Assembly: GCA_030615425.1 (NCBI GenBank)
Contig: JAUWZG010000010.1
Span: forward strand, 1-20,745
Reading direction: 5' to 3'
Origin: Dehalococcoidia bacterium
GTDB taxonomy: Bacteria > Chloroflexota > Dehalococcoidia > Dehalococcoidales > BS750m-G39
Length of the DNA stretch: 20,745 bases
The notes under the pieces were generated by a model. It did no database searches. It was not told where the DNA came from and worked only from the letters and a program-made list of their open reading frames with translations. The position numbers were made by a program, and so were the translations under genes. Below are positions 1 through 6,860 of this stretch, piece after piece (the first letter of the stretch is position 1; each line of letters opens with the position of its first letter).

Positions 1-382
1 TAAGGAACTGATAGCCAGGGTGCGGGCAGTATTACGCCGTGCCGAGTTGCCCTCATCACAGGAAATAAGGCAGGGAGTTATCTATAGCGATGGCTTCCTT
101 ACCGTTGATATTACTGAGCGGAAGATTATAGTGGATGGGAAGCGGATTAAGCTCACCCCCAGAGAGTTCCGCTTGTTTACCCTCCTGGTAGAGAATGTTG
201 GCCGTATTCTTACCCACAAGCAACTCCTAGAAAAGGTGTGGGGTTGGGAATATACTGATGACCTGGATTATGTGCGCATCTACATTTCACATCTGCGTCA
301 GAAGATAGAACCAGAGCCCAGCCTGCCCAGATATATCATAACTGAACCCGGGGTGGGCTACTACTTCCAGAAATTCGGCTAA
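1..382 (+). CDS. OmpR/PhoB-family response regulator, C-terminal part (5' truncated by window edge)
   Basis: The frame is open to the first base and reads KELIARVRAVLRR before the first internal GTG (position 20), which is the usual end of a receiver domain and linker. The gene therefore begins outside the window and no start is assigned. What remains is a winged-helix effector domain: the strand-rich segment VDITERKIIVDGKRIKLT, the helix pair around LTPREFRLFTLLVENVGR, the recognition segment LLEKVWGWEYTDDLDYVRIYI and the C-terminal hairpin ending GVGYYFQKFG. This is a complete Trans_Reg_C domain of about 100 residues. It would bind promoter DNA after phosphorylation of the missing receiver by a sensor kinase. 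Its stop lies 15 bases from the 3' end of the convergent tRNA gene. The regulon and cognate kinase cannot be told from this window. Confidence 0.93.
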   Translation, partial: KELIARVRAVLRRAELPSSQEIRQGVIYSDGFLTVDITERKIIVDGKRIKLTPREFRLFTLLVENVGRILTHKQLLEKVWGWEYTDDLDYVRIYISHLRQKIEPEPSLPRYIITEPGVGYYFQKFG

Positions 383-397
383 TACCAAGCCATACCG

Positions 398-472
398 TGG
401 AGCCAGCGGTCGGATTCGAACCGACGACCGGCGGTTTACGAAACCGCTGCTCTACCCCTGAGCTACGCTGGC
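398..472 (-). tRNA. tRNA-Thr (anticodon CGU), CCA encoded
   Basis: On the minus strand a full cloverleaf can be folded by eye. The acceptor stem is GCCAGCG paired with CGCTGGC. The D arm has GCTC/GAGC, the anticodon stem is GCGGT/ACCGC around the loop TTCGTAA (anticodon CGT, plus-strand bases 438-440), and the T arm is GTCGG/CCGAC around TTCGAAT. The discriminator is T and the CCA tail is encoded at 398-400. CGU reads the threonine codon ACG. The 3' end faces the response-regulator gene and the 5' end faces the integrase gene 58 bases away, so this tRNA is the obvious candidate for an integration target or former attachment site. Confidence 0.95.
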
Positions 473-515
473 ACTAGATACAATTTTACCTTATTTTCCA
501 CCGTCAAGTCCACAA

Positions 516-534
516 TTGCTAACATTTTGCTAAC
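516..534. repeat. Two direct TTGCTAAC repeats at an 11-bp period
   Basis: TTGCTAAC occurs at 516-523 and again at 527-534, so the copies are one helical turn apart. They lie between the tRNA and the integrase, the second overlapping the integrase stop codon. Helically phased short repeats next to an integrase are typical of arm-type sites for the recombinase or its excisionase; that role is inferred. Confidence 0.45.
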
Positions 535-1708
535 CAACTGCTTTTACCGGTACATCCGCCGTAGCTCTTTGTAGCCCTTCCTCGAACCGCTGGGCCGCAG
601 CTTCCTGTAGCCCAGGTAGAACATGGCTATAGGTGTCAAGTGTAATAGCAATGCTACTGTGGCCGAGCCTTTCACTCACGACCTTGGGATGAATACCCTG
701 CCATAGCATAAGCGTGGCATGGGTATGTCGTAGGTCATGGAAGCGAACACCATACAACCCGATTGACTGAGTTATGCGTGTAAAGGCTTTTGTGATGCTG
801 TCAGGCTGGAGCGGTGACCCGTCTGGGTTTGAGAATACCAAGTCGTTTGCAAATAGCGGCTTCCCCAGTAGCATCCGATCAAACTCTTGCTTTGCCTTAT
901 GGTCTCTTAGCAGGAGTGCCAGCGAAGGCGACAAGGCTATGAGGCGGCGGCCTTTTTTGCTCTTAGGCTGCCTGAAAACAAATTCTCGATTGTGGAGCTG
1001 GTGTAATGTCTCAACTACTGACAAAGTGGCTAGGTCAAGGTCTATATGAGACCACCGCAGAGCCAATAACTCGCTGCGCCGAAGCCCGGTATATATCGCT
1101 GTGTAGAAGAGGTCATAGTAAGGAGTATCACGGACAGCGTCTAGCAGCTTATTTACATCTTCGGGTCCCAAGGTTACCATTTCCTTGTGCTCCGGGCGTG
1201 GCGAGTCAACAGCCTCAGCTACATTCCGTATCAATGTGCCATGTTTAACAGCGTGCTTTAAAGCCTCATATAAAACCCTGTGGTGATGTTGAACCGTTTG
1301 CGCTGACAGCCCCCCATTGCCATCTCTCCGCCCCGATTCAAGAGCCTTGCCATAGTAGGTCTGGATATGTTGGGACCGCAATGCTATCAATGGGATTGAA
1401 CCCAACGCCGGGATAAGGTGAGCATGTATGATTTCTACATACCGCTCGCGGGTTCTGGGGCCAACATTGCTACTAACATAGCTTTGGAGCCATTGCTCTA
1501 GGTACTGCCCTACCGTCATCCTCGCCGGCTTAACATGGGCGCCGCCTTCGATGCGTGTCAGGATGGCTCGCAGTTCCCGCTCGGCATCTTTCTTACTGCC
1601 TCGCACTGTTGAGGTTTGCTGCTTACGTTTCCCTGTCTCAGGGTCACGTCCAAGGTCTACCCAGATAGTCCAGCTCCCCTTGCTTCGTTGTTTTATGTGT
1701 CCTTTCAT
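530..1708 (-). CDS. int: Tyrosine recombinase / phage-type integrase
   Basis: This 392-residue protein has the full layout of a mobile-element integrase. An N-terminal arm-binding domain (about 1-60, with GSWTIWVDLGRDPETGKRK) is followed by a SAM-like core-binding domain (about 64-165) and a catalytic domain (about 175-375). All catalytic residues are visible: Arg210 in TGLRRSELL, Lys249 near RQPKSKKGRR, His324 and Arg327 in HDLRHTHATL, His350 in LGHSS and the nucleophile Tyr360 in LDTYSH. The ATG is preceded by GGAGG at good spacing, and this Shine-Dalgarno lies in the last codons of the ORF ending at 1712, so the two are translationally coupled. The 3' end points at the tRNA-Thr gene 58 bases away. 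It is probably functional. Whether any cargo remains mobile is unclear because no second attachment site was identified. Confidence 0.96.
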   Translation of the reverse strand: MKGHIKQRSKGSWTIWVDLGRDPETGKRKQQTSTVRGSKKDAERELRAILTRIEGGAHVKPARMTVGQYLEQWLQSYVSSNVGPRTRERYVEIIHAHLIPALGSIPLIALRSQHIQTYYGKALESGRRDGNGGLSAQTVQHHHRVLYEALKHAVKHGTLIRNVAEAVDSPRPEHKEMVTLGPEDVNKLLDAVRDTPYYDLFYTAIYTGLRRSELLALRWSHIDLDLATLSVVETLHQLHNREFVFRQPKSKKGRRLIALSPSLALLLRDHKAKQEFDRMLLGKPLFANDLVFSNPDGSPLQPDSITKAFTRITQSIGLYGVRFHDLRHTHATLMLWQGIHPKVVSERLGHSSIAITLDTYSHVLPGLQEAAAQRFEEGLQRATADVPVKAVG

Positions 1709-1711
1709 GTT

Positions 1712-2734
1712 TTATTCCTCCCTTGCCGTTATTTGCTTTTTCTTCTCTTTTTTAGCCGATATTCCCCGTCGCTTTATGTCCCGCAGTAAATTTCTCAAGC
1801 TACCATCTAGGTCTGAGGTATCAAAATCTTGTCCAAGGTATTCCGCTGTCATTTCCCGATGTGCGTATTCATCTGCCCGTTGGCAAAGTTCAGGCAACCA
1901 ATCAGGCAATTCGGTGTTGCCTCCACCCGATAGGTAGATGCCTCCCACCTTGTTGTCGTGGATGCTGTTTTGGGTAATGGTATTGCCAAGTGAATTCGAG
2001 TGCCGAATTTGTACGCCACATTCGTTATAGGCAATGATGTTGTCGGGACCAATGATGTTGCGGCTAGCACCTTCAAAAACATCGACACCGACGCCGTCAT
2101 TACCCCAAGCGTCTGTCCCGGTAGGGTCTATGCCGATCAAGTTACCCGTGATAGTGTTAAAGCATGTGCCATCACCAAAGAGGGCAATACCAGTGTTTAC
2201 TTTGCTGACCAGATTGCCCTGGCCCAGTGGCTCTGAACCAACACTTCGGTCACCACCTATCGTGTTATTTTGGGCACCGCTCCTTAAGGCAATTCCTACC
2301 GCGGGAGAAAAATTGACGATCTGCAAACCTTGAATTATATTCCCGTCGGAGTTTATCTCCAAGCCGGATATCCAGTCTCCTGTACTTGGTATGTTGCTGC
2401 CGTCCAGGATTACCCCGGCATTGCTGGCGTCAATCTTCAAGTTACCCTGACTTATCAATGGCAGGCTGCTGGTGAGGTAAATGGTGGCTGGAGCGTTGGG
2501 CGAGAAAACGGCAGGGTCAAAGGTGATGGTGTCGCCCCTCTGTGCGTCCAGCAATGCCTGCCGCAGGGTGCCCGAGCCGCTGTCGGCAGTACTGTTGACA
2601 ACGGTAGTCTTTCCTGGAGCTGGTGGTGTCGGCGTAGGTGTAGGTACACCCGGTGTCCCAGCGGGTCCTGTACATGATATCACGAGGAGAAGCATCGCAA
2701 TAGCTGCAGGAGTGACTAGTTTGACTAATTTCAC
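1712..2734 (-). CDS. Chimeric ORF: beta-helix lipoprotein N-terminus joined to an integrase-linked charged tail
   Basis: Residues 1-21 form a lipoprotein signal with lipobox LVIS-C21. A Thr/Pro linker (about 28-40) follows, then a region typical of secreted right-handed beta-helix proteins: the TLRQALLDAQRGDTITFDP segment (56-74) and repeated rungs rich in N-x-I/G-N (GNIIQGLQIVNFS, NNTIGG, FNTITGNLIGI, NIIAYNECGVQI, NTITQNSIHDN). The helix stops at about residue 277 (GGGNTELP), far short of the usual closing rungs. It is replaced by an unrelated charged, soluble stretch of about 63 residues (DWLPELCQRADEYAHREM to KKEKKKQITAREE). The tail overlaps the Shine-Dalgarno of the integrase and ends 3 bases before its ATG, so it most likely belongs to the mobile element. 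I read the ORF as a surface-lipoprotein gene cut by integration. Whether the hybrid protein is made or stable is unknown. Confidence 0.8.
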   Translation of the reverse strand: MKLVKLVTPAAIAMLLLVISCTGPAGTPGVPTPTPTPPAPGKTTVVNSTADSGSGTLRQALLDAQRGDTITFDPAVFSPNAPATIYLTSSLPLISQGNLKIDASNAGVILDGSNIPSTGDWISGLEINSDGNIIQGLQIVNFSPAVGIALRSGAQNNTIGGDRSVGSEPLGQGNLVSKVNTGIALFGDGTCFNTITGNLIGIDPTGTDAWGNDGVGVDVFEGASRNIIGPDNIIAYNECGVQIRHSNSLGNTITQNSIHDNKVGGIYLSGGGNTELPDWLPELCQRADEYAHREMTAEYLGQDFDTSDLDGSLRNLLRDIKRRGISAKKEKKKQITAREE

Positions 2735-3065
2735 TTTCGTTTTGCCTTTTCCGAGAGTTTGTTGCGTAGACTTCCCTAGTGCTTATGTGAATTGCCCATC
2801 GACAAGTCACATTATATTACTTTTCATGGAGTAATTCACTGCAGGGGACACAAAACGCTATTTTGTGCAGCGGGCCGATGATACAGGCACTAGCTAATGG
2901 CATTAGCCGTAGATGCTTAATGTACGTCAGCTTGCCGTTTGTCCAGCTGAATAATTAGCCCACAACGGCAAAGTCAGTCCAATACAAAACACATGGTCCT
3001 TCCCACAGCACAATTCTCCATATCTGGTAGCAACCGGTATTGCTACATCCTATGAGGTCCAATAG
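2735..3065. other. Non-coding spacer rich in inverted repeats
   Basis: No convincing gene is seen in this 331-base stretch. It contains four dyads in 200 bases: CACAAAA/TTTTGTG (2849-2867), the near-perfect palindrome GCTAATG-G-CATTAGC (2893-2907), TTGCCGTT/AACGGCAA with a 24-base loop (2932-2971), and GTAGCAA/TTGCTAC (3027-3046). None carries a T-tract that would mark an intrinsic terminator. It lies between two integrase-related sequences and upstream of the lipoprotein start, so it may hold old attachment or arm sites, operators, or an RNA. No role can be fixed. Confidence 0.55.
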
Positions 3066-3305
3066 CTAGACAGGTGCGGCTTGTATGAATACCCTTATAG
3101 GAGTTATTATTATCATGATAGTATGAATGGAGCACAACATGTCGTACTGCCGGTCAATTTTGGTGAGGCCTATGAAGCTGGCCGGTTTGATGTAAATACC
3201 CTTCTCCATCGCAACCACCATCTCGCGGAGCACCTTTTGCGCATTCCTCTTGCTCTCCTTAACGGTGCTGCTGGTGTCGTGGAAGGGTTCAAGTGCTGAG
3301 GGATG
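3066..3305 (-). pseudogene. Remnant of a second tyrosine recombinase (N-terminal arm-binding segment)
   Basis: Minus-strand translation from just after the TAXI stop codon gives SSTVKESKRNAQKVLREM followed by VVAMEKGIYIKPA. This matches the arm-binding segment of integrases and can be laid over the intact integrase in this window (TSTVRGSKKDAERELRAI and ..EGGAHVKPA). The copies share T-V-x-x-S-K-x-x-A-x-x-x-L-R and x-E-x-G-x-x-x-K-P-A but differ at most other positions, so this is not a recent duplicate. Similarity ends right after KPA (about 3180). The frame then runs through unrelated sequence to a TAG at 3066-3068. There is no start codon with a ribosome site and no core-binding or catalytic domain. 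It is a scar of an independent integration event. Confidence 0.7.
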
Positions 3306-4322
3306 CTACCGAAGCTCTGGGGGAACCAGATGGCTTGGGACCTCCAGCTTCATCCCCTCATACAGCTTGATTGCTCCGGGATGTAGGGGGAAGGGGCTTT
3401 GCTCCATAGTAAGCTTGGGGAAACCGATGATTTCGAGGCTCATCGGTTCATAACATTTAGATAGGTCCCACAGCTCCGCATAGGCTGCCCCGACCAGCTT
3501 ATGAGCTACTTCAGCGGACACATCGGCACGGGTGAAATAGCCAAACATCAAGCCACAGGTAGTCACCATCTCCCCTTGCCCCGGATAGACGTCCGGCCGA
3601 AGGAGGCAGGCAGGAAAGACGAGTCCGGTGCCGCTGTAGTGTTGATTTGCCTGGCTTAGGTCTGTTTCGGAAATATCGAGGACGGTGAAGGGCCGCTCTT
3701 TAGCGCATTCCACAAGGCTAGGATCAGGAGCACCCTCTTTCACCAAACCAACAATCTCCCCCCTCCGGTAGAGGTTGAGTTGAGCTTCCCAGCTGTCTTG
3801 ACGCCAATTCGGCTCGATACCCAGGGCTGTGAGCAGCCTCATTGCCTTGAATTCTGTCATACTCCCTGGTTCGCCGCTGCCTACCGCTTTTCCATCGAGT
3901 TCATAGATGGAGTTGATGCCGGTATCGGCTGCGGCGATGAAGCTAATGGGGAGCCTCCCCATCACCCAGAGCAGCCTGAGTTGAGGATGGGAATAGCCTT
4001 CCCATTCATAAAAGCCATAATATGCTTGGGCTGCCTTATCAAGACTCACCCCGCAGAAATCATAGAGGTTCACATCTCGTATTGCCTCGTTAGTACCCCC
4101 GGGGTTTTCGTGAGCGGTGACGTGGAACTCCGGTACCTGCTTATCGATGGCACGAACCACTCCCCTGGATAAGGCGTTGAGCTCAGCATCAGCAGCCACA
4201 CCGGTGCCAAAGGATATTTCCTTTTCCTCCTCCACCTCAACCCTTCCCCGACAGTTAATGATTGTCAGACTCACAACTGCCAGGAGTATAGCCATTGCTA
4301 TCCGAGGGACTATCTTATTCAT
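3306..4322 (-). CDS. TAXI-family TRAP-type solute-binding lipoprotein
   Basis: This 338-residue protein starts with a lipoprotein signal (lipobox TIIN-C24) and continues with a type II periplasmic binding fold. Family marks are the opening strand ISFGTGVAADAELNALSRGV, the helix ending in the GGTNEAIRDV segment, the LRLLWVMGRLPISFIAAAD strand, the SIYELDGKAVGSGEPGSMTE switch segment and the C-terminal HPGAIKLYEGM, all typical of TRAP-associated extracytoplasmic TAXI receptors. TAXI receptors usually feed a fused TRAP membrane subunit; none is present here. Its ATG overlaps the last 8 bases of the DJ-1 gene (ATGAATAA), so the two are coupled, making it the last gene of the ABC operon. It may deliver ligand to the neighbouring ABC proteins or to a distant TRAP permease. 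The ligand is unknown. Confidence 0.88.
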   Translation of the reverse strand: MNKIVPRIAMAILLAVVSLTIINCRGRVEVEEEKEISFGTGVAADAELNALSRGVVRAIDKQVPEFHVTAHENPGGTNEAIRDVNLYDFCGVSLDKAAQAYYGFYEWEGYSHPQLRLLWVMGRLPISFIAAADTGINSIYELDGKAVGSGEPGSMTEFKAMRLLTALGIEPNWRQDSWEAQLNLYRRGEIVGLVKEGAPDPSLVECAKERPFTVLDISETDLSQANQHYSGTGLVFPACLLRPDVYPGQGEMVTTCGLMFGYFTRADVSAEVAHKLVGAAYAELWDLSKCYEPMSLEIIGFPKLTMEQSPFPLHPGAIKLYEGMKLEVPSHLVPPELR

Positions 4323-4971
4323 CTAAATACCTCAAATGGTGGGCTTTTATGATTGGAGCAGCTTTTTCCAGAATGGCCTCAGCAAGCTCGTCTAAAGCCT
4401 CAAGGTCTCTCCCGGTGATGATATTTCCGCTAACCACTACCGCTGCATCTCTATAAATAGCCCCACCTTTCTCCAATTCTTCGATGGTCCCTGGGCGTAC
4501 GAGAACGGTAGCTTCCCTACCCTGAAGGATGCCTGCCCTAGCCAGCACTACAGGGGCAATACAACCTGCCGCTATTACTTTATTTTGGGCAAAAGCATCC
4601 CTTATCACTTCCCTTAAGCTGGTGTCGTTCCACAGAAACTCTTTACAGCCGGTGCCACTGTTTACCACGATAGCATCGCAGCTCTCAACCTCTATCTGAG
4701 ATATCGTTATATTGGGCAATATTTTCAGCCCGAGTCTCTCTCCCACGCCCACATTGGCAGTGGTACTCGCCGCTATCACCTCTATATTATGCTGCTCAAA
4801 ATGAGCTTTGAGCCTAATGAATTCCTCGTCACAGCAAAGGTGGGGGGCGAAGACCATAACTATCCTTGCTTCATTCTCTACCTTTTCTTCACCGTGGCAT
4901 CCCGTGCTGGGAGTAATGATGACCCCGGCAAACATTATCACCACTAGTGCCCAATAGACAGCTCTCTTCAT
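4315..4971 (-). CDS. Lipid-anchored DJ-1/PfpI-family protein
   Basis: The 218-residue product carries an export signal with a lipobox-like TPSTG-C25, unusual for a family that is mostly cytoplasmic. The mature part has the DJ-1/PfpI fold: first strand ARIVMVFAPH, IEVIAAST, the acidic-strand segment DAIVVNSGTG, the nucleophile elbow VIAAGCIAPVVLA with Cys137, and the closing strand and helix INNED by VVVSGNIITGRDLEALDELA. A vicinal pair Cys46-Cys47 (PHLCCDEEF) and Cys109 are extra cysteines beside the expected nucleophile. DJ-1 relatives act as proteases, chaperones, deglycases or redox/metal sensors, and which applies here is not shown. An AGGAG motif precedes the ATG. The gene lies 10 bases after the ATPase and overlaps the TAXI gene by 8 bases. 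Confidence 0.87.
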   Translation of the reverse strand: MKRAVYWALVVIMFAGVIITPSTGCHGEEKVENEARIVMVFAPHLCCDEEFIRLKAHFEQHNIEVIAASTTANVGVGERLGLKILPNITISQIEVESCDAIVVNSGTGCKEFLWNDTSLREVIRDAFAQNKVIAAGCIAPVVLARAGILQGREATVLVRPGTIEELEKGGAIYRDAAVVVSGNIITGRDLEALDELAEAILEKAAPIIKAHHLRYLDE

Positions 4972-4981
4972 CTTCTCCTCC

Positions 4982-5650
4982 TCACTCGTTCAATTTGCCG
5001 TCAGACATGGTGAGATGCCGCGTCCCATAGCCGATAAGGCTGGGGTGGTGAGTCACTAGAACGATAGCGGTACCTCCTTTATGTATACCTTCTAGTAACG
5101 CCATCACTTCCTTTTCAGTAAGTTCATCTAGGTTGGCTGTGGGCTCATCGGCGAGGAGGAAGGGGGGATTATCTACAATGGCACGGGCGATAACTACCCT
5201 CTTCTCCTCTCCGGCGGAGAGGTGACGGGGAAAAGCTTCCATCTTGTGGGACAATCCCACGTCTGCTAGCGCTTTCTCTGCCCGGTCATAGGCGTCAAGT
5301 CGCTTCTCCGGGGCAGTAAATATCGTTGGCACCATTACATTATCCACAACGTTCAGGACAGGGATGAGGCTGGGGACTTGGAACATAAATCCTATTTTCT
5401 CCTTGCGCAACGCTGATATTTGCCTATCGTCCAGGGTCCAGATATCTATCCCGTCTATGAAAACTTTACCCGAGGTCGGTCTGGCTAGTCCAGCTAGGAG
5501 ATTGAGTATGGTTGTCTTACCACAGCCGGAGCGCCCAGTGACCACCAGGAATTCCCCTGGTGATACCTTCAGGGTCACATCGTCCAGCGCGGTAACCGAG
5601 CGCTGCCTTCGTGGCTTGTATATTTTGGTCACCTTTTGAAGCTCAATCAC
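4982..5650 (-). CDS. ABC transporter ATPase, MacB/LolD type
   Basis: A 222-residue stand-alone nucleotide-binding protein with every core motif: Walker A GRSGCGKT (39-46), Q-loop Gln91 in FMFQVPSL, signature LSAGE (144-148), Walker B FLLADE (164-169), D-loop NLDE and switch His201 in VTHHPS. Length and the FMFQ..LIPVLNVVDNV sequence are typical of the LolD/MacB/FtsE group, which powers mechanotransmission or extrusion rather than channel import. The signature has Ala-Gly-Glu where LSGGQ is the norm. It starts with GTG 4 bases after the second permease and ends 10 bases before the DJ-1 gene. It should energise the two adjacent FtsX-type permeases at the inner face of the membrane. Confidence 0.96.
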   Translation of the reverse strand: MIELQKVTKIYKPRRQRSVTALDDVTLKVSPGEFLVVTGRSGCGKTTILNLLAGLARPTSGKVFIDGIDIWTLDDRQISALRKEKIGFMFQVPSLIPVLNVVDNVMVPTIFTAPEKRLDAYDRAEKALADVGLSHKMEAFPRHLSAGEEKRVVIARAIVDNPPFLLADEPTANLDELTEKEVMALLEGIHKGGTAIVLVTHHPSLIGYGTRHLTMSDGKLNE

Positions 5651-5654
5651 GGTC

Positions 5655-6860
5655 TCATACCTCCCTCATAGCTTCGGCAGGGTCGATGCGGCTGGCTCTG
5701 ATAGCCGGGTAGAGGAGAGCCGGCAGGGCAACTACCAGGGCCGCCCCCAGAATAATCACCATCAAGGTTAAAAGGCCAGGTAATGACGGCATCAAAAATT
5801 CAATTCCAAGGGTGCTCATCAGCCACGACTTGATGGTGTAAACAATTATCGCCCCCGCAATAACCCCTATAACCGCCCCTCCCACGGCGAGGGAGGAGCT
5901 CTCGGTCAGAAACAAGCGGAAGATGAAGTTGCGGCTGGCCCCCACCGCTCTCAACATCCCAATCTCACGTCGGCGCTCGGTGACCATCAGAGAAAAGATA
6001 AGGCCAGTGAGCCCTACCGCCAGCCCCCAGACGATGCCTAATGTCCTAAATAGGCTCCTCAACAGCCCAGCCCGTTGTGCCGCCAGAAGCCTCATCAGCT
6101 GTGTGCTACGAATAGACCATGTCGCCGGGGCTGCCAACATAGTCTCAATGGCCATCGTTTCAATGGAGTAGCCAGGCTTTACCTTAACTATAATGGCAGA
6201 GATAGCATTGTCAGGCATATCAGGAGGTATAACGGAGCTGACTTCTGGTTCCCTCATTATCGCCTTAGCGGTCTCCAAGCTGAAGAAAATAGTCTGGTCA
6301 AGCCACATCCCTGTGGGATGGAGCTTACCTACCAAGTCGAGCTGGTAGCCATCTAAAGTTGCGGGGGCACCTGGGGGAGCGGTTATATAATCACCGCCAA
6401 TAGCCTCCCCCAGCCCTAAGGGGCGGTTGAGCCTTTTCTTCAACCACGGCTGGACGGTGAAGTCGGTCTCGGGGTCGAAGGCAACTATATAAAGCTCCTC
6501 AGCAGAGCAGAAAGGAGTACCGGTCTGGGATTGGAGGTAAATCTGAGGGCTGACCTGTTCTACCCCCTCCACCCCGGCTACCTTATCCAGATTGTCAGCC
6601 CGCATCCAGTAGCCAGAGACCGGTTCGCCGGTAAGCAATGCTCCCTTGGCCACTATCGGCTCGTACCCATGATAGGGCACTACAATAATATCGGCGCCGA
6701 GCCTCTCCATCCCTGTCCGCAGACTACTCTCCATACCCCTCAAGACCAGGGTTGAGGATAACATCAAGCCGACGAGCAGCGCAATAAAGGCTACGATAAG
6801 ACCGCTTCGGAACCGCCTCCCCCTGATGCTTTGAGATACCAGACGCCATAAATTCATCAC
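5655..6860 (-). CDS. FtsX/MacB-type ABC permease, second tandem copy
   Basis: About 400 residues: an N-terminal membrane helix (about 20-41), a large exported MacB_PCD domain (about 42-275) and three C-terminal helices of the FtsX domain (about 280-390) ending in YPAIRASRIDPAEAMREV. This is the topology of type VII ABC mechanotransmission proteins. It is a paralogue of the preceding gene, sharing LGADI.VVP, EGVEQVSPQIYLQS, DPETDF..QPWLK, ERRREIG.LRAVGASRNF and the C-terminus. Two starts are possible: GTG at 6860 and the next codon, ATG at 6857, whose A overlaps the upstream TGA. The ATG is better placed behind GGGAGG. It has only one cysteine (Cys118, PFCSAEEL) where its partner has two. Confidence 0.95.
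   Translation of the reverse strand: MMNLWRLVSQSIRGRRFRSGLIVAFIALLVGLMLSSTLVLRGMESSLRTGMERLGADIIVVPYHGYEPIVAKGALLTGEPVSGYWMRADNLDKVAGVEGVEQVSPQIYLQSQTGTPFCSAEELYIVAFDPETDFTVQPWLKKRLNRPLGLGEAIGGDYITAPPGAPATLDGYQLDLVGKLHPTGMWLDQTIFFSLETAKAIMREPEVSSVIPPDMPDNAISAIIVKVKPGYSIETMAIETMLAAPATWSIRSTQLMRLLAAQRAGLLRSLFRTLGIVWGLAVGLTGLIFSLMVTERRREIGMLRAVGASRNFIFRLFLTESSSLAVGGAVIGVIAGAIIVYTIKSWLMSTLGIEFLMPSLPGLLTLMVIILGAALVVALPALLYPAIRASRIDPAEAMREV

Noticed and set aside
774..1248. Plus-strand open frames of 80-91 codons inside the integrase gene
   Set aside because: They lie antisense to a gene with all catalytic motifs and have no ribosome sites or family motifs.
3081..3299. Plus-strand frame of 72 codons
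   Set aside because: The opposite strand carries a recognisable integrase arm-binding segment over the same bases; the plus frame has no motif.
3306..4322. TAXI protein as part of a normal TRAP transporter here
   Set aside because: No TRAP membrane subunit is encoded anywhere in the window. The coupled genes are of ABC type.
4315..4971. DJ-1/PfpI gene as a cytoplasmic protease or glyoxalase acting alone
   Set aside because: The N-terminal signal with a lipobox-like STGC and the 8-base overlap with the TAXI lipoprotein gene point to an exported, operon-linked role.
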